DNA of 64,000 nucleotides from Periconia sp. R9002 (GCA_023627715.1 JAMAHW010000038.1:276465-340464), one strand, 5' to 3'. Counted from the first letter of the stretch, positions 1 through 13,268 are shown. Numbers and translations are program-made. Notes: generated from the letters alone by a model not told the origin.

Positions 1-2662
1 TGCTAGGAGCTCCTGTGTTTCTTTGTCGCTGAACTGTTCACGGTTGACCCATGGCGTAGAAGGTCCTGCAATGGGGCTGGAAGTGTTCACAGTACCAGAT
101 CTGCCTCGCAAGGTCTCTGTAGGGGGGAGAATGGGTAAAGGACTGGAAGGAGGAGGACCACTGTCACTCCGGAGAGGACTCAGCTGCGGAGGAGACGAGG
201 TGAAGGAGTGCTGGTAGGTATTCGCAGGAGGGGTCGTAGGCTGAGATATAGTTCGCGACCTGTTGACCTTCAATGGCTCTGGTTGGAGGGTTGGCGTTGA
301 TGGAAAACCTAGTTGGTCCTTGCCCTGGTTATCCTCTTCATCACTGCTGTAATCCGCAATGCTATCCTCACTCGGTTGAGTTTGTTGAGATCCCCGCACA
401 GTCTGCCAATCTGGGTCGGGTTCCGTTATCTGTTGGATATGGCGTCTACTGCGCAGTTGATGACCGGAAGCTTGGCGTGTCCACATTGCCGGTATGGACC
501 TCTCTGTCTCTGCATCTTGCTCGACGACGTTGCCAAATATCTTATCAGCATGGTCCAAAGCTTCTTTTGAAACAGGTGATGGGTTTTCAACTTCCGACTG
601 AGAGTACGAGGAAGATGGCTCGATTGTTTGCGAGGGCGATCTCAGCACGGTTGGTTGCGAGATCCGGAGCAGTTGCCGGGTGTCTCCATATGAGGTAACC
701 TCAGACGAGTACGGAGAGGTCTGCAACAAGTCGTCATACTCGAATGCGTCGGCTTGTGACGCCCCTTCGTCAGGTGGTGACGGAGAGGAGGACTCATCAC
801 CATGCCGTCGTGCACGTCCCACTTCAACAGACGGTTCTGTCAGTGACAAGCCAAAGTTCAATGGAGTCTGACTAGAACGGCTTCGTTCTTCGTTTGGCTG
901 GGATATGATCTGAGAATATTCAGAGCTGTCTGCTCGCTGGTAGTCGTTGATAAATCGGTCTATCGTGTCCGTCTTCTGCAAAGAGATCGGTGGTCTAGAT
1001 TGTCGGCGGGAGCCTGAGGACAGAGGCTCGATAGGCTGAAATGACTGGGGTCGTGAGTCGCTGTAGACAGAGGAGCTTGTAATTACAGAAGGCCTGTTAT
1101 CGTGGAGTGGCTGTAAATATGGATTTGCTTCGGGATCAGTAGAGAATTCTGACTCCGGGATGATAGATGTCAAACGACTATAGGTTTCCCTTCGATGACG
1201 GATTATGGGGTTGACCATCGCAGCTGCTGGTTCTGTTGGAGTTGCATCCTCTTCAACATCGCGATAATTTTGCGATAGTCGACGAGGAAAGCTTCCTGTA
1301 AAGCTTGGTGAGGCAAGGCCAATGCGTGATGGTGACATATCTTGGAGTTCTTCTTCTTCTTCATCTGAAACGGGCGACTTTCCTAGCTTCTTTGTCAATG
1401 TCCTCGTGAGGCGCTTGAACCGACTCTCAGATGGTGTGTTGGGCTGCAGTGGCGATGCACTGGTTGGGCTTCGTAATGGCTCCGCAGGATTTGGCGAAGT
1501 TGGCGAATAATAAGGCGACCCTGATGTATAATAAGGTGAGGTCGGTGTATTGGGAGCATGCGCTGCTGGCACTGGCGGCGTGGGATAATTGAGCCGAGAC
1601 ACATTTTCACCCTGAGTTTGATCGTCATCAACTTCTTCTTCCTCTCCCTGTCGAGCTCGGATTGAATTGTATGCGGTCGAGAGATCGCTATACAACGGCC
1701 GCTTAGGACCCATCTATTGATTATCAGCAACACACAGAGGTGCAGAGTTGAAACAAGTTTACCTCGTCAGTTTCTGACTGATCGTCGGTGGATGGTAATG
1801 GCAGGTAGTCTGTCGAGTCAAGATCTCGTGATGGCGTCACAATATTGGCAAAGCAGAGCGAGTCATGGGGATTCACCAGGTCAAATGAAGCTCCGCGATA
1901 ATGGATCACTGCAGGCGTGGCAGGCGGTGTTTCCGGTGCGGTTGTCGTAAAGCTCGTCGTGATAAACCGGTGCGGAGGCGTATGGTCGTCGTTGAGCGAC
2001 GGTTGCGGCAATTGAGAGAGCGACCAGGTTGATGGCGACTGCTGGCCGTCGCCGGCTACCAAATCGTCCAAAAAGCTCGTGTACCCCGGGGATTTGGGCG
2101 AAGGCGTTGGAGTAATGGCAAGAGGGGAGGGGATGGCAAACCCGGTGGCGACGGGCGGCTTGGGGAGTTTTTTTATGGGCTTAAACTTACGTACTTTGTT
2201 CGCCGTATGTTGTAGGGAGCGCAAAGCAAGTTGGGTATAGGGCTCAGCAGATTGCGAGCGGAAAGGTTGGCCCAGCAGGCTTTGGTGCTCACCGCAGGGC
2301 GGCGGAGATGGTGGGAGAGATTGGTAGGCGAGTTGGTGGGCGGAGTGGGAGAAGTGCAGAGGCTGCGAAGGTGAGCGCGACGGAGCTAGCGGGGTGGTTG
2401 TTGACACAGAGGGAGTGCGCTCAAGCTCGTTCAAGGCCGGAGTTGCGGCCCTCCTCCGAAGCGTCTTGCCAGGCGGCGTGGCCAATTGCGGAGCAGGCGA
2501 GTTTTGCTGCTTGCGATATTGGTGGATTGTCAATGGCTGCAGAGGAGTGCGAGCGCGCGAGGAGGTAGAGCTGTTGACGGAGTCGTGTGGTGAGTGTAGC
2601 GGGGTCACGGGGTCTGTGGGCAAAAGCCGCAGTGACTGCGAGTAGGTGCTGTAAGTCGCCAT
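1..2662 (-). CDS. Large low-complexity protein of unknown function (C-terminus beyond window)
   Basis: Two exons are visible on the minus strand. Exon 1 runs 2662-1763 (300 codons) and ends ...SETDE. A 49-bp intron (1762-1714) has donor GTAAAC, a GCTGATAAT branch-like site and acceptor TAG. Exon 2 starts at 1713 (MGPKRPLYSDL...) and stays open to the window edge, so at least about 870 residues are encoded and the stop lies outside. The protein is rich in Ser, Pro and Thr, with basic patches (KVRKFKPIKKLPKPP near residue 160), YYTSGSPYYSPTSP repeats and an acidic EEEEE run. I see no catalytic motif, signal peptide or membrane segment. It looks like an intrinsically disordered signalling or polarity protein, but I do not recognise a family. 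The 300-codon in-phase exon and the canonical intron make the gene itself secure. The function is unknown. Confidence 0.75.
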
Positions 2663-4159
2663 TTTGAGGGGGGAGAGCGGCCGTGGGCTAGGACGGCGCC
2701 ACTACTGAGCCACAGTGAGAGGTGAAGGCCAATTTGGACAGGATCGTGAACGTGAAGCGTGATTATGACCTCGAGGGCTAATTTGGTCCTCCTCTTCTAT
2801 GTCGAGTCGCACGAATCCCCCCCTTGACGTCTCGCCGAATATCTCTTTCAATGGCTATGTAGACTATGAGGATGTGCATTTCGGGAGCGAATCCATATAT
2901 GATTTTGTAGCTGGCTCACACGAGAAGACTCCAGAGCCGAGTGCTGATACTGTATGCAAGGTTAGCGGATGAAGGGACGAATGGACAAAGGGGTTGATTG
3001 TACAGTACTCACGTAGCAGGCAGGATGTGGAGTTCTGAGCAGTGACCGATGAGATGGAAATATTGCTTGTTCACGTGGAAGCGGGTGAATGATCAACTGT
3101 TGTTTGACGGCGATGGACGGAGTCGAGGCTGAGATATAGCTAGAGGAAGATATTAGGGATTACAAGGCGATACGACAGCGAGAAAGCGGCATTGAGAATC
3201 AGAAAGCGGAAAGGGCGGCGGGAGAAAAAGGAAGGAAGGCAGCACGGAGAAGATGCATGGCACACGAGGAGAAACAGAGGCACAGCAGGAAACACAGGAG
3301 GCGAGACGTGGATGTAGTTGAAGAGGGATGATGGATGGCACGATGCAAAACAGACGACGACGTCTGGGAAGATGCCTGGTGGCACGGATGGATGGCTGAT
3401 GACATTAGATGAACTAGGCTCGCTATCTGACCACCAGCTAGGTACCACTCGAGGCGACGACATGGCTCCACCGGGCCCATTGGAAAAAAAAGACGTGGTG
3501 AGAGTGGAAGTGGGAAGGAGTGAAGGTGAGAGGGAAGGAACGACGTTGGCCTTGGTTGGTTGTCGTTTCCCTTTCCATTTCACTAGCGCCCTGTCGCCTT
3601 CGCCCCGTCAACCAATGGCACCGCCGCATCGTGCTACACCAGACGTCGACCCATCAAAACCCATCTCCAATCGTAGCCCGTCCTTCACCTATTACTCGAC
3701 TTCAGCTGCACACCATCTTGTGTCCACCCCAGCCATCATCACCATTACTATTTACCAAATCCCGTAACTGAAAAAAGGACATCTTGCTAGGGTGTGAACC
3801 CATCAACGTGACCACGTACGTCAATGCGTTGCCTTTATATATCGGCCTGTGAACCCATTGCACAACATCATGTACGGCACCTGAGTACCTGCATGGTACT
3901 CAATACTCCCACCATGAACCTGGCCAAGAATTTCGAGTCCGAGGCAATCATCCTCGACGTTACGCCAATGTCACCTCCCCTCAACCTTCGTGTGCTCGAT
4001 GCCGTCTGTCAGTCCGGCTATCTGGATCGCCACCTAGATGCATTCTCGTACCATCATCTTCTTCCTCAGCTACTAAGAAACTAATATACAAGGGTATCGT
4101 AACATCAATTGATAATTTTCGCCTGGCTCGGCTCTGAACAAAAAAAATTCGCTGCCCCA
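2663..4159. other. Intergenic, no gene supported
   Basis: This stretch lies between the start of the minus-strand gene at 2662 and the stop of the next minus-strand gene at 4160. Several ORFs of 60-150 codons overlap each other on both strands around 3140-3770. Their composition is biased (purine-rich on one strand, pyrimidine-rich on the other) and none has splice-consistent neighbours or a recognisable domain. It probably holds the promoter and 5' leader of the first gene and the 3' UTR of the second. Confidence 0.5.
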
Positions 4160-5864
4160 TCAAGCCGCACCATTCCCATTCACCCCATTGGATCGCACTC
4201 CACCTCCATCATCACCGTTTACGAGCATTTCGCGTGCCATCTCATGCAAATTGTTGTGCTGCTGCGCGCCATACTCCTTGAGCTCGGATCGTGACCTCTT
4301 CCGCCGCACCGACTTCTTTCGTGCCGGCTGCTCCTGGTAGCTGATCGGGGACACCGAATAGCGTCGACTGCTAGGAATCTGAGGACCGCTGTGCTCCAAA
4401 AGCACTCGCACATTGAGCGTTTCCGCTGCCCAGCTGGGTCGTCTTTGACTAGCCGGCTGACTTGGATTCGCGTAGGGACGGATGGGCGTGAACGGGCCAG
4501 CTACGGACGTGGGCGATTGCTGGATGGTCTTGCCATAGGGTGCTGGGGAGTTGTAGTCGTCGAATCTTCGGTGGTACTCGTCATCGTAACGGTCGAATGT
4601 TCTCCCACTGTGTTCGCGTGACTTGGAATCGTCATCGGTGTCCTGTTGGCAATGTCAGGCATGATCAGCATGAAAGCAATTAGCAGACGCAAATGCCAAC
4701 GGTACGTACATTGGTGGGATAGATGGTGCCAGGCATGGTAACATAGTCCTGAAGGGGATGAGGGAGATCAGCAAAATTGAACCCCCTACTAGGATCGGCA
4801 GGAACGAATCGCTGTCCAATGTTCGTATCAAAGTCAAAGGTCAAGTCTTGAGTGGGCAGAAACTTGGGCAGATTCGAGTACCACTGTGGGTAGTCGCCGA
4901 ACCAGGATCCCACGACGGCGTCCACGTCTACCGAGAGGAACAGATTTTTGACGTCGTCGGGCTTGTGGACCAGGAGCACAAAGTCAAACTCCCGAGGCAA
5001 TCCAGACCGCTGGAGCAGGTTTTCCTCAAGGGTCCAAACGGCTTGTGCGTCGTCAACATCGTACTTGGGCCCCAACGGGCTTTTCAGAGATCGCAGAGAT
5101 CCTTGGATGCTATAGTCTGATTAATATACACTACCGCCCGATGCCCTGGTTTTCAACTCACCTCATCATATCGTAGATCTTATAGGAGCCCCGGACTCCC
5201 CCATTCGGATTTAGGGAAGCACTCACAGGGGTTTGTGACACCCCCAGAGAGCTAGAAAGACTAAAGTTCCATTGCAGATTCTCCGGAGACACCTGTCGTT
5301 GTCCAAAAGAGTCAGTACCGGCTCTATAGTAACAACGTACATGGCACTCACCGCGCCGTAGATGAGCTCAGGTGCGTGCTTCAATATCCGCGGATTTGAT
5401 CGCCGCGGCCTCTGTCGTCCAGTCTGGGGATGGGCATTGCTGGGATGGAACTCGTCCCCTTTAATGGAGACTTTGATCTCGGCCGACTTGAAGCGATGCG
5501 CCCTTGGATCATAGGGATGGAAAACAAAATGCACCGACACAAACGACACGCCATTCATGGGCTGCTCGTGGAGCACGTCGCTGCTGCTCTCATAATAGCC
5601 GTGCTGCAGGCGGTTTACGTGGGCAGATATAAAAGCCCTCCCCGGCATCATCCGTTCGTAAATACATTTCTGATGCAGCTGCAGCCTCTTCTGCGGCCTG
5701 TTTGGATCTTTGCTCTTTTCTGGCTTTGGCTTTTCCGGCAGCCATCCTGGGTGGGGTGCGTGGTGGTGGAGTAGTGACGGGGGGCGAGCGCGGCGTTGAT
5801 TGGGGTCATCATGGCCAGCGTTGCGCAGTCGCTGCATCAGCGCACTCATTGGAGTCAGACGCAC
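4160..5864 (-). CDS. Conserved-looking fungal protein of unknown function (4 exons, about 508 aa)
   Basis: Exons are 5864-5352, 5292-5162, 5109-4710 and 4642-4160. All introns are short (52-67 bp) with GTGAGT or GTACGT donors, and the phases close (1,527 nt). In the third exon the first AG would lead straight into a stop, so the acceptor at 5110 is used. The central part contains structured-looking segments: MMPGRAFISAHVNRLQ, SFVSVHFVFHPYDPR and FDFVLLVHKPDDVKNL, with a later WFGDYPQWYSNLPKFLP. The C-terminal exon is polar and ends with a basic ARKKSVRRKRSRSELK stretch that could be a nuclear localisation signal. I do not recognise the family. The start is the first in-frame ATG; a CACAG just upstream (about 5865) could be an acceptor, so an additional 5' exon cannot be excluded. 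Confidence 0.8.
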
Positions 5865-7721
5865 TGTGAATGTTCATAGCAAAGCGAAAACAAAACCACG
5901 ATGCGCATGTATGTATGGAGGAAGGTAGGTATGCGCTTCGGGATGCGAGACGTCAGCCTTGGGGACGATGATGATGCAGAAGGCTGCAGAGGTGTGAGCT
6001 GGAGCCTGGTTGGTCGGGAACCTTTCAGCCCCAAAGGTCCGAGTACCGTATTGAGATAATGATATGTTTCATGTCTTCTGACCATTCATCTTTCTTGGTC
6101 GGGCACGTCAGGTGTGTGTCTTATGTCACTTATCTCTAGTGGGTTATATCGGTTGCAGCGCCTGCGCGTGGGGATGAGCGGCAGTCATCCAACTTCTGCA
6201 TCCTTTGAATGTTCAAACGCCTTTCTCCTGCTTGCTTCCCGCAATAGCTTTGCTGTTTTGTATCATCAATTTTCCCCAGCTTCGAGACCATTATTCACGA
6301 GCGTACAACGTGCATATCTACATGCATCTTCCAACTATAACGCCAACAAGGACAAACCCCCTTCACTGCCCTCCTGATTGAACCACCTGATGCCCATCTA
6401 CTCGTTAGCGTTAGCCTCCTTTAGCCTCTCCATTTGCGCCACCTGCACCGCCACACTTGGGCGGTGCACTCTCCATCAATCCCAACCCATCAATCAGCAT
6501 CCCCTGCCGGGACCTGGAGAAAAGTTATGGAAAGTTTGGCCAGTACCGGCCCGAAGTGATCTGCGCCGCCGCTCAGACACATCCCATGTCTTCTGTGCAT
6601 GATGTCCATGTTGCGGCTCCCACTGCGTCCGCAAATCCGCAATGCTGACTGGACAGGCAATCTGAAACCTCGAGTGCGACCTCTTCAGGTGTCAGGACGC
6701 TGGAAGGGAAAAAAAGGAGACACATCTTTCGCTTTTCTTCAGGGGGAGATCGTCATGACGAAATTGTTGACTTGTTCTTTTCGCCGTGAGTGTTGGCCTT
6801 TGCAAACATTGAAAGTATAGTTAGTGGTGGGTTATGGCGTGGCGTGACAATCAATGCATCACAGGGTCATTTCGGAAGAGACGAGTGATGATGATGGATG
6901 ACGGTAACGGCGAGGCTCGTGGCCGTTTCCCGGCTGGGCAAAGGTCAGGGAAAAAAGAAAGAGTCGCGCGCTGAGTGGTTGTTTTGGGTTGAGAGTTGAA
7001 ACGGTTGCAGCTGGGGGGACATTTTACACTTGGGCAGCACGTTACATGGCATCCAAAGTAGCGAGATGCACCATTCCATTAGCCCAGGAACCAGCCGCCC
7101 CCTCCCCTGCCTTGTCCTTGTATACACACTGGCTGGCCCATGAGTTACCTACTTCACTTCACGTACAAGCTACACACATACCTACAGTGTACACACATAG
7201 GTGTCCTTCACATCTTCTGTTTCCGCGGCCTCTGATTTGATTTCTACCTACCCATTACTCACTACGTCCGCGACGACAAATCAAGAGGGCACCGCACCAG
7301 GTCTCACCAACCCTGCCAAGTGCCTTTTCTCTCCGCCAAATCGTGGTTATAATTAACCCCCACCCGGCCACTAAGTTACCTACGCCTGCCCCGTCGTTCA
7401 CGCCTCCAGTCTCTCTCCAATCTCTTTCTTCGTTTCCAACCCGTCCTTCATTCGCCAGCCAGGGCCCCCCGCACCCTCCCCTTCATTAACTTTCCAAGGC
7501 GAGCATACATCCCTATGTATCTACTGCTCTAGCTCCAGCTCCGCCTAGTCCGTCTTTCGCATTGCTCTTATAGTAGCTGAGCAGCCGCGCCGCCAGCGAG
7601 CCCGTCGTCCATAGCCCGTTCCAACTCCACTTCACCCTCCTTAGCAGTTTCTTAGTTTCAACCGTCCCACCAGACTGAATTGTCTCCAAAGGACCCTTTT
7701 CAGCTCGCGCAAACGCGCGCC
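5865..7721. promoter_or_regulatory. Divergent intergenic region with pyrimidine-rich leader
   Basis: This 1.9-kb divergent region separates the minus-strand gene starting at 5864 from the chitin synthase regulator starting at 7722. The last 400 bp before 7722 are strongly C/T-rich (for example 7405-7450) with no long ORF in frame, as expected for a long 5' leader. The small ORFs around 6114-6820 show no protein-like signal. No specific operator could be assigned. Confidence 0.4.
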
Positions 7722-10700
7722 ATGGCATACCAGCAGCGCCAGTACGAACAGCGCCCGCCGCAGCAACAACAACAGTACTACAATCAGGGACCGCCGCACG
7801 GACGACAGCCGGCGAACTATAATCAGCAGCAGCAGTACGACGACTACGGCTACGATCAGGGACACTATGAGCAGTGGGATGATGGCTATTATGACCAGCA
7901 GCAAGGCGGTTGGGAGGGCGGGCAGCAGGGTGGATATGGCGACATGCACGGACAGAGGCAGCCCGCCCAGCGCCGCGGGCCTCCCCCGCAAAACAGTTAT
8001 CCCCAAGACCAACAATATGACGATTATTACCAGCAACCACCGCAGCCACGACGCGATCCGCGAGGTCCGCCACCAGGACGAGGAAGGATGCCTCCGCCTC
8101 AACAGCAAGGTCGCGGTGGTGGTGGTTTGAGAGCACCCGGTAAGTCGGGATTTCGCGACTTCGCGGCACTTTTCACATAGCCTCCGGATCTCCATCTCGC
8201 AAGGATTTTGTGCAATTGGCTGACATGACGTGCAGAGAAAGAACGTGCTTTTATGCAGCCCAAGTCGCCCATGAATCTGCCCCAGGATAATGCCTTCCCC
8301 ACTTTTCCATCCCAAAAAGCTAAGCCGCGTCCAAAGGCCGGATCGATAGACGAAGCTATGGCTTTCATGGATCTTGGACCAGATGAGGTACGAGGACAAA
8401 GTCAAGGAAGACCAACAGGGCCCCCGCAGGGTCGAGGACGGGGTGGCTCTATCCCGCCACAGAATCGAGGTCCTCCTCCCATGGCTCGCGGTGATCAGCA
8501 AGATATGCAGAGGCATGATTCCGGGCACTATGAAGGGAATGGACGAGGGCAACGGCCTCCACAGAGAATGGGTTCCAATGCTGGCATGCCCGCTCCACAC
8601 CAGCACTTCGGTCCGCACACCCAACGTTCAGCGACAATGCCACATAACATGTCAGGATCGGGTAATCAGAGAGGTTATGACGCCCAGCAACAGTGGGCTG
8701 AACCTGGTCCAGGTCCAGCATACCGCGGTCCCGCATCACCGACTCAAGTTCCTCCTCGACCCTCAACAGCTGGAGGAACCAGGCCTAACCCCCAAAATCA
8801 ACGATTTGAACAGAGACCGCCTATGCCACAAATGCCGCCAGCACAGCAACAGCAGCAGCAGTACCCAAGTCAAACTCCACATCAGTATTCTCAAGACGAT
8901 TCGGGAGCTTTGGATAACGTATACGACGACTATTATGGCAACGACAACAGAAAAAGCCAGGGTTCCATAGACATGCCGAATTTCGATGCCATTCAAGAAT
9001 CTAGCAGCAGGCACCGTAGAGGTGATTCAATAGACGGGCATCTCTCTCCCTCGGCTTCCAACCCCCCTGCGAATAACATGGCTGCAGCAACAGCCTTCGA
9101 CAGCGGACAAGGAGACTTTTATCAGCAAGCTTCTCGGAGCAGGTCTCAACCGGACCTACATGCGCAATATTCACAAGGAAACGGGGTTTACGAAATGGCG
9201 GGCAATGCACCACCCATGCCTCAACTTCCTCCGCAAAATGGGTTGCCATCAGGGCCACGCGGAAGAGGCCCGCCTCCCCGTGGAATGACAGCAGACCCCA
9301 CAATGGGAAGAGGTCCTCCGCCTCAAGGTTATGGTGCTGACCAGAACTACGGTCCAGGTTACGGACGGCACCCAGGGCTTGCACAAAGGGGCTACTCGGA
9401 TGAATCAGCCTACTCCGAGCCTCCGAATGCCATGCGGACTGGCTCCCCAATGGTACCAGGAAACCCCATTGCTCGCCCCGGAACAGCAGCGCCAGCACCA
9501 GGGCGTATGCTGAGCGATCCGATGGGACGTCGACCCGGCACGACCAATCCTGATGCGCTGCCAGCTCATCCTGCTCCTGTTCGGGCTGGTCTTATGCAAC
9601 AAAACAGCCAAGGGCCCATGCAGGGTGGGAGACCGCCACCGGTTCGACAGTATAATCAGGAACAAGCACCAGCTCAATACAACAATCAACAAGCTCCTGC
9701 CGCACCACCGCAACGACGTCCCTCTGCTCCACATCCCGTCACTCACGATGAGATCAACCGCCTACGCAACACATGGAGGAACAATCCCGACGACAACAAG
9801 ACTGGCCTTGTGCTAGCGAAGAAACTGGTCGAGGCCGCCTCCGTGCTTGCAGATGAGAACGGAACCGCCGACACAAGGACGCGCAACAAGAACCGCGAAA
9901 AATATATCATGGAAGCCCACAAGATTGTCAAGAAGCTAGTCTCCAACGGCTCTCCCGACGCAATGTTCTACCTCGCCGACTGCTACGGGCAAGGCCTCCT
10001 CGGCCTCCAAGCCGACACCAAGCAAGCCTTCACCCTCTACCAATCCGCCGCCAAACTCGGCCACGCCGCGAGCGCCTACCGCACGGCCGTCTGCTGCGAG
10101 ATGGGCCACGAAGAAGGCGGCGGCACCAAGCAGGACCCTCTCAAAGCCGTGCAATGGTACAAGCGCGCCGCCGCCCTAGGCGACACCCCCGCCATGTACA
10201 AAGTCGGCATGATCCTCCTCAAAGGCCTCCTAGGCCAACAACGCAACCTAGGCGAAGCCATCAACATGCTCAAACGCGCCGCGGACCGCGCCGACGAGGA
10301 AAACCCCCACGCCCTCCACGAACTCGCCCTCATCTACGAAGCCCAAACCGGCAACGAGCGCATCATCCGCGACGAACCCTACGCCCTCCAACTCTTCACC
10401 CAGGCCGCCCAGCTCGGCTACAAGTTCTCCCAGTTCCGCCTCGGCCAGGCGTACGAGTACGGCTTGCTGGGTTGCCCGATCGACCCCAGGTCGAGCATCG
10501 CGTACTACACGAAAGCGGCCGCGCAGGAGGAGCATCAGAGCGAGCTCGCGCTGTCGGGTTGGTACCTCACAGGTACCTCGGGCATCCTCGAGCAATCCGA
10601 CACGGAAGCGTACCTCTGGGCGCGCAAGGCCGCCTGCGCGGAACCCCCGCTCCCCAAGGCCCTTTTCGCCATGGGGTATTTCACGGAAGTCGGCATCGGG

Positions 10701-10956
10701 TGTCCGAGGAGTTTGGATGAGGCGAAACGGTGGTATGGAAGGGCTGCTGGTGAGTTACTCCTATCCCTAATAATTCTCCCCCCCCCCCCTTCACCTTTGC
10801 TGGAACGCATACTAATGGTAAATAGCCTACAAATTCCCCAAAGCCCAGGAACGCCTCGAGGAGCTGAAGAAGGGTGGGGCGAAAGTGCAGATGAAGCGCG
10901 AGCGGTTGAGTCGGAGTAATCAGAAGCAGCAGGAGGAGAATTGTAGTGTCATGTGA
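7722..10956 (+). CDS. Skt5/Chs4-type chitin synthase regulatory factor
   Basis: Exons are 7722-8139, 8236-10749 and 10826-10956 (3,063 nt, 1,020 aa). Introns of 96 and 76 bp have GTAAGT and GTGAGT donors, and a TACTAATGG branch site precedes the last acceptor. Residues 1 to about 650 are a Gln/Pro/Gly/Tyr-rich disordered region. From about residue 715 there is a series of Sel1-like TPR repeats (AMFYLADCYGQGLLG, AVQWYKRAAALGDTPAMYK, KFSQFRLGQAYEYGLLG and so on). The last four residues are CSVM, a CaaX prenylation box, preceded by a basic stretch (KVQMKRERLSR). In the family, Skt5/Chs4 activates and localises chitin synthase at growth and septation sites, and the lipid anchor brings it to the plasma membrane. 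That role is inferred from the Sel1 repeats plus CaaX end. The ATG at 7722 has good context (GCCATGG). Confidence 0.93.
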
Positions 10957-11982
10957 AAATTTCTAATGAATCGTATTGCGATATGGATTTTTTGGGGGGT
11001 TGGGGGGAGGGGGGAGTGGATTGGGTTGTGGAGTGTATGTTGTATGTTGTATGTTATGTTATGCGTTGGGGGGCTTTTTTTTCGGAAATGGGAAATATTT
11101 TGGATTTTTGGGATGTGGGAGGGGAAAAAGAAAAACGTTTTCTCGTCTTGCCTTTCATTCTTTTCCATATATTTGGGCCTTTTTGGAGGATTCGGAAAAA
11201 CATTTCTCTTATACCTAAGACTCCCGTCCACGCTTTTTTTTGACATGAAAAAGAAAAACCCAGAGTTGGATGAGGTTTTGCTCCTTTTTCACATTCAACC
11301 ACTACTCTGGGGGGGTTTTCTTTTCCTGTCGAAAGTGGGGGGGGGGGGGGTGATTTGTGTGTGTGTGTGTGTGTGTATGATATGTACGTACGTGCATGCA
11401 AACGTCCCTACCTATATCTACATACAAATTGCGGGAAAAAACCCTGAGTAGCTGCAGGGACGGGGGAGAAGCGTACCCATGCGAAATCTTCGACAGCTTC
11501 TCCAAGATTGCAAAGAGGTAAGTAAAGGAAACAAAGATACACGCCGAATCCTCCTTTTTTTTTGTGTGTGTGTGTGGGGAAGGGGGGCGGAGGGAGGAAG
11601 AGGGAGGAATCGGATACTAAACGACACCGTTTAGAGAGAAAAAAAAAAAGAAGGAAAGGGGAGGAGGGAGAGGAGTACATACATACGTAGAACGAGATAC
11701 CCGAAGGGGAAAAAAAGATGGATCAAATAACGGCATAATAATCAAGGGATGTCATGGGGGTTCATGGTATATGGATATAGAGAGAGACGTTTATTACAAA
11801 GTTTTTGTACCGAATATGAGGTTCTTTCGTGTGCGTCTGTTTTATCTGTCTGCCTTAACAACACTGGCTTCCACACGCTCTCAAAGGGCCGCAAGTGGGA
11901 CATGCTCCCCATCTACCTACCAGAACCAATATACCCAAACCCACCCCCAACCTTCCGCTATTACGCGGAAAACAAGAAAAAA
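10957..11982. other. Convergent 3' region rich in simple repeats
   Basis: This lies between the stop of the chitin synthase regulator and the stop of the Ies2-like gene. It contains long G runs (about 11330-11350), a (GT)n tract at 11356-11377, a second GT tract near 11565-11577 and A runs near 11638. The ORFs here are products of these biased tracts. I see no gene. Confidence 0.6.
11356..11377. repeat. (GT)n microsatellite
   Basis: About eleven GT dinucleotides lie next to a long G run just upstream, in the convergent 3' region. Confidence 0.85.
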
Positions 11983-13268
11983 CTAGGCAACCTCCTCCAC
12001 CATCCTCCCCGAAAATGTCGGTCTACTCCCCGCAGCAGGCCGTTCAAGCTTCCCAGCAAACACGCTTCCAACGGGGGCATCGAGCCACTCCTCGGGCACG
12101 CCCAACGCCGTGCCCTCGCGCGTCTGGCGGTACCGTACAAAGAGCGGATTCGCCTTCTCGACTTCGGGCTCTTCTTCCTGGCCGGACTCTGTGATTTCGA
12201 GGGCGGATTTGCGGCCGCGTTTGGGGGGTTGCTTTTTGAGGAGGCGGTTGATGGTGTCCATCTAGACAGAACGTTAGATAGGGATAGGGATTGTGAGAGG
12301 AGGGACAGTGACACGTACCTTTTCTTCCTCGTTGCGCTTTTCGCTGAGGTTCTTGCGGCGGCGGGCCATTTCGGCGCGGCGCATGGCGTGTTCTTCTGCG
12401 GTGAGGTGTTTCTTCTTTTGCGCTTCTGCGGGCATGGTTAGATGGGGAGTGTAGCGTGAGATGTTATGGGTGGCGTACCATTGGATAGAGACATGAGCTC
12501 GTCGGTGCCTTCAGTGACCATGGCCTGCTGTCGCCGCGTCATCTTGCTGAGGTCGGGCGTGTCGTCGCGGCTCATGTCTTCGTCGCTGTCCATATCTTCG
12601 TCCTCGTCCTCATTCGCCACGCGAATCTCGTCGTCTTCCTCGCCTTCTGCGTCTTCATCCTCGCCCTCTGCATCTTCGTCTTCTGACTCCAGCTCCGACA
12701 ATTCTTCGTCATCGTCGTCGTCATCAAGGGCCAATTCTTTAGCTTCTACTGAGTCTTGGGGTATGATGGGCTTAGCCTGGGCGCTCTTGCTGGTCGAAAC
12801 AACAATGCGCGGAGCTGGAGCGACTTCAATCTCGTCTTCCTCCTCGCCCTCGGCATCCATGTCTTCATCTTCGTCGCCTTCAGCATCGTCGTCCTCTTCC
12901 TCTTCCTCATCCTCCTCTTCGTCTACATCCATGGCATCCACTTCCTCGGCTTCCTCCTCCTCTTCGTCGTCATCGTCGCTGTCCACCTCCTGAATAACTC
13001 TACTGCTTCGAGAGGAACGCTTTCCGGCGACAATGTTGCGCGAGCTGACGGTCGTGGCGGGAGGCTGGCCGCGAGTGGCCTGTCTGATTTTGCCGGGCGA
13101 TGCTTTTACCGTGAGGTGAATGGACTGGCGGGACTCTTCAGGTGAGGAGCGCTGGATGAGGGCGGCGGGCGGATCGCGGGCAGGAGCACCCCGTCTCGGG
13201 CGGGTAGAGGAAGCTGTAGGAGCAGCACTAGGAGCGGTTAGATTGGCGCGTGAACGTAGCCGTGGCAT
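11983..13268 (-). CDS. Ies2-type INO80 chromatin-remodelling complex subunit (PAPA-1-like)
   Basis: Exons are 13268-12479, 12425-12319 and 12261-11983 (1,176 nt, 391 aa). Both introns are under 60 bp and the phases close. The N-terminal 70 residues are basic (MPRLRSRANL). Residues about 90-245 are an extremely acidic D/E tract with repeated EDEDAEGE units. The diagnostic part begins at DLSKMTRRQQA and continues into exon 2 (KKKHLTAEEHAMRRAEMARR, KNLSEKRNEEEK). Exon 3 contains MDTINRLLKKQPPKRGRK and a C-terminal NPLFVRYRQ...VPEEWL segment. This order (acidic region, basic PAPA-1-like helix, C-terminal VRY/VPxxW block) is what I know of Ies2/INO80B-like subunits, which stimulate the INO80 ATPase in nucleosome sliding. 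The assignment rests on remembered family features; the exon structure is seen directly. Confidence 0.85.

Noticed and set aside
3140..3771. Overlapping ORFs of 60-149 codons on both strands
   Set aside because: They lie on purine/pyrimidine-biased sequence, contradict each other in frame, have no splice partners and show no domain.
7513..8624. Long minus-strand ORFs (218 and 327 codons) opposite the chitin synthase regulator
   Set aside because: They are antisense shadows of the Gln/Pro/Gly-rich coding exons. The plus-strand model has correct introns and a CaaX end.
10154..10720. 188-codon plus-strand ORF inside the Sel1-repeat region
   Set aside because: It is an Arg/Pro/His-rich out-of-frame shadow caused by high GC at third positions of the real gene.
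11749..12441. 230-codon plus-strand ORF
   Set aside because: It is antisense to the Ies2-like exons, which close in phase and carry the family motifs.
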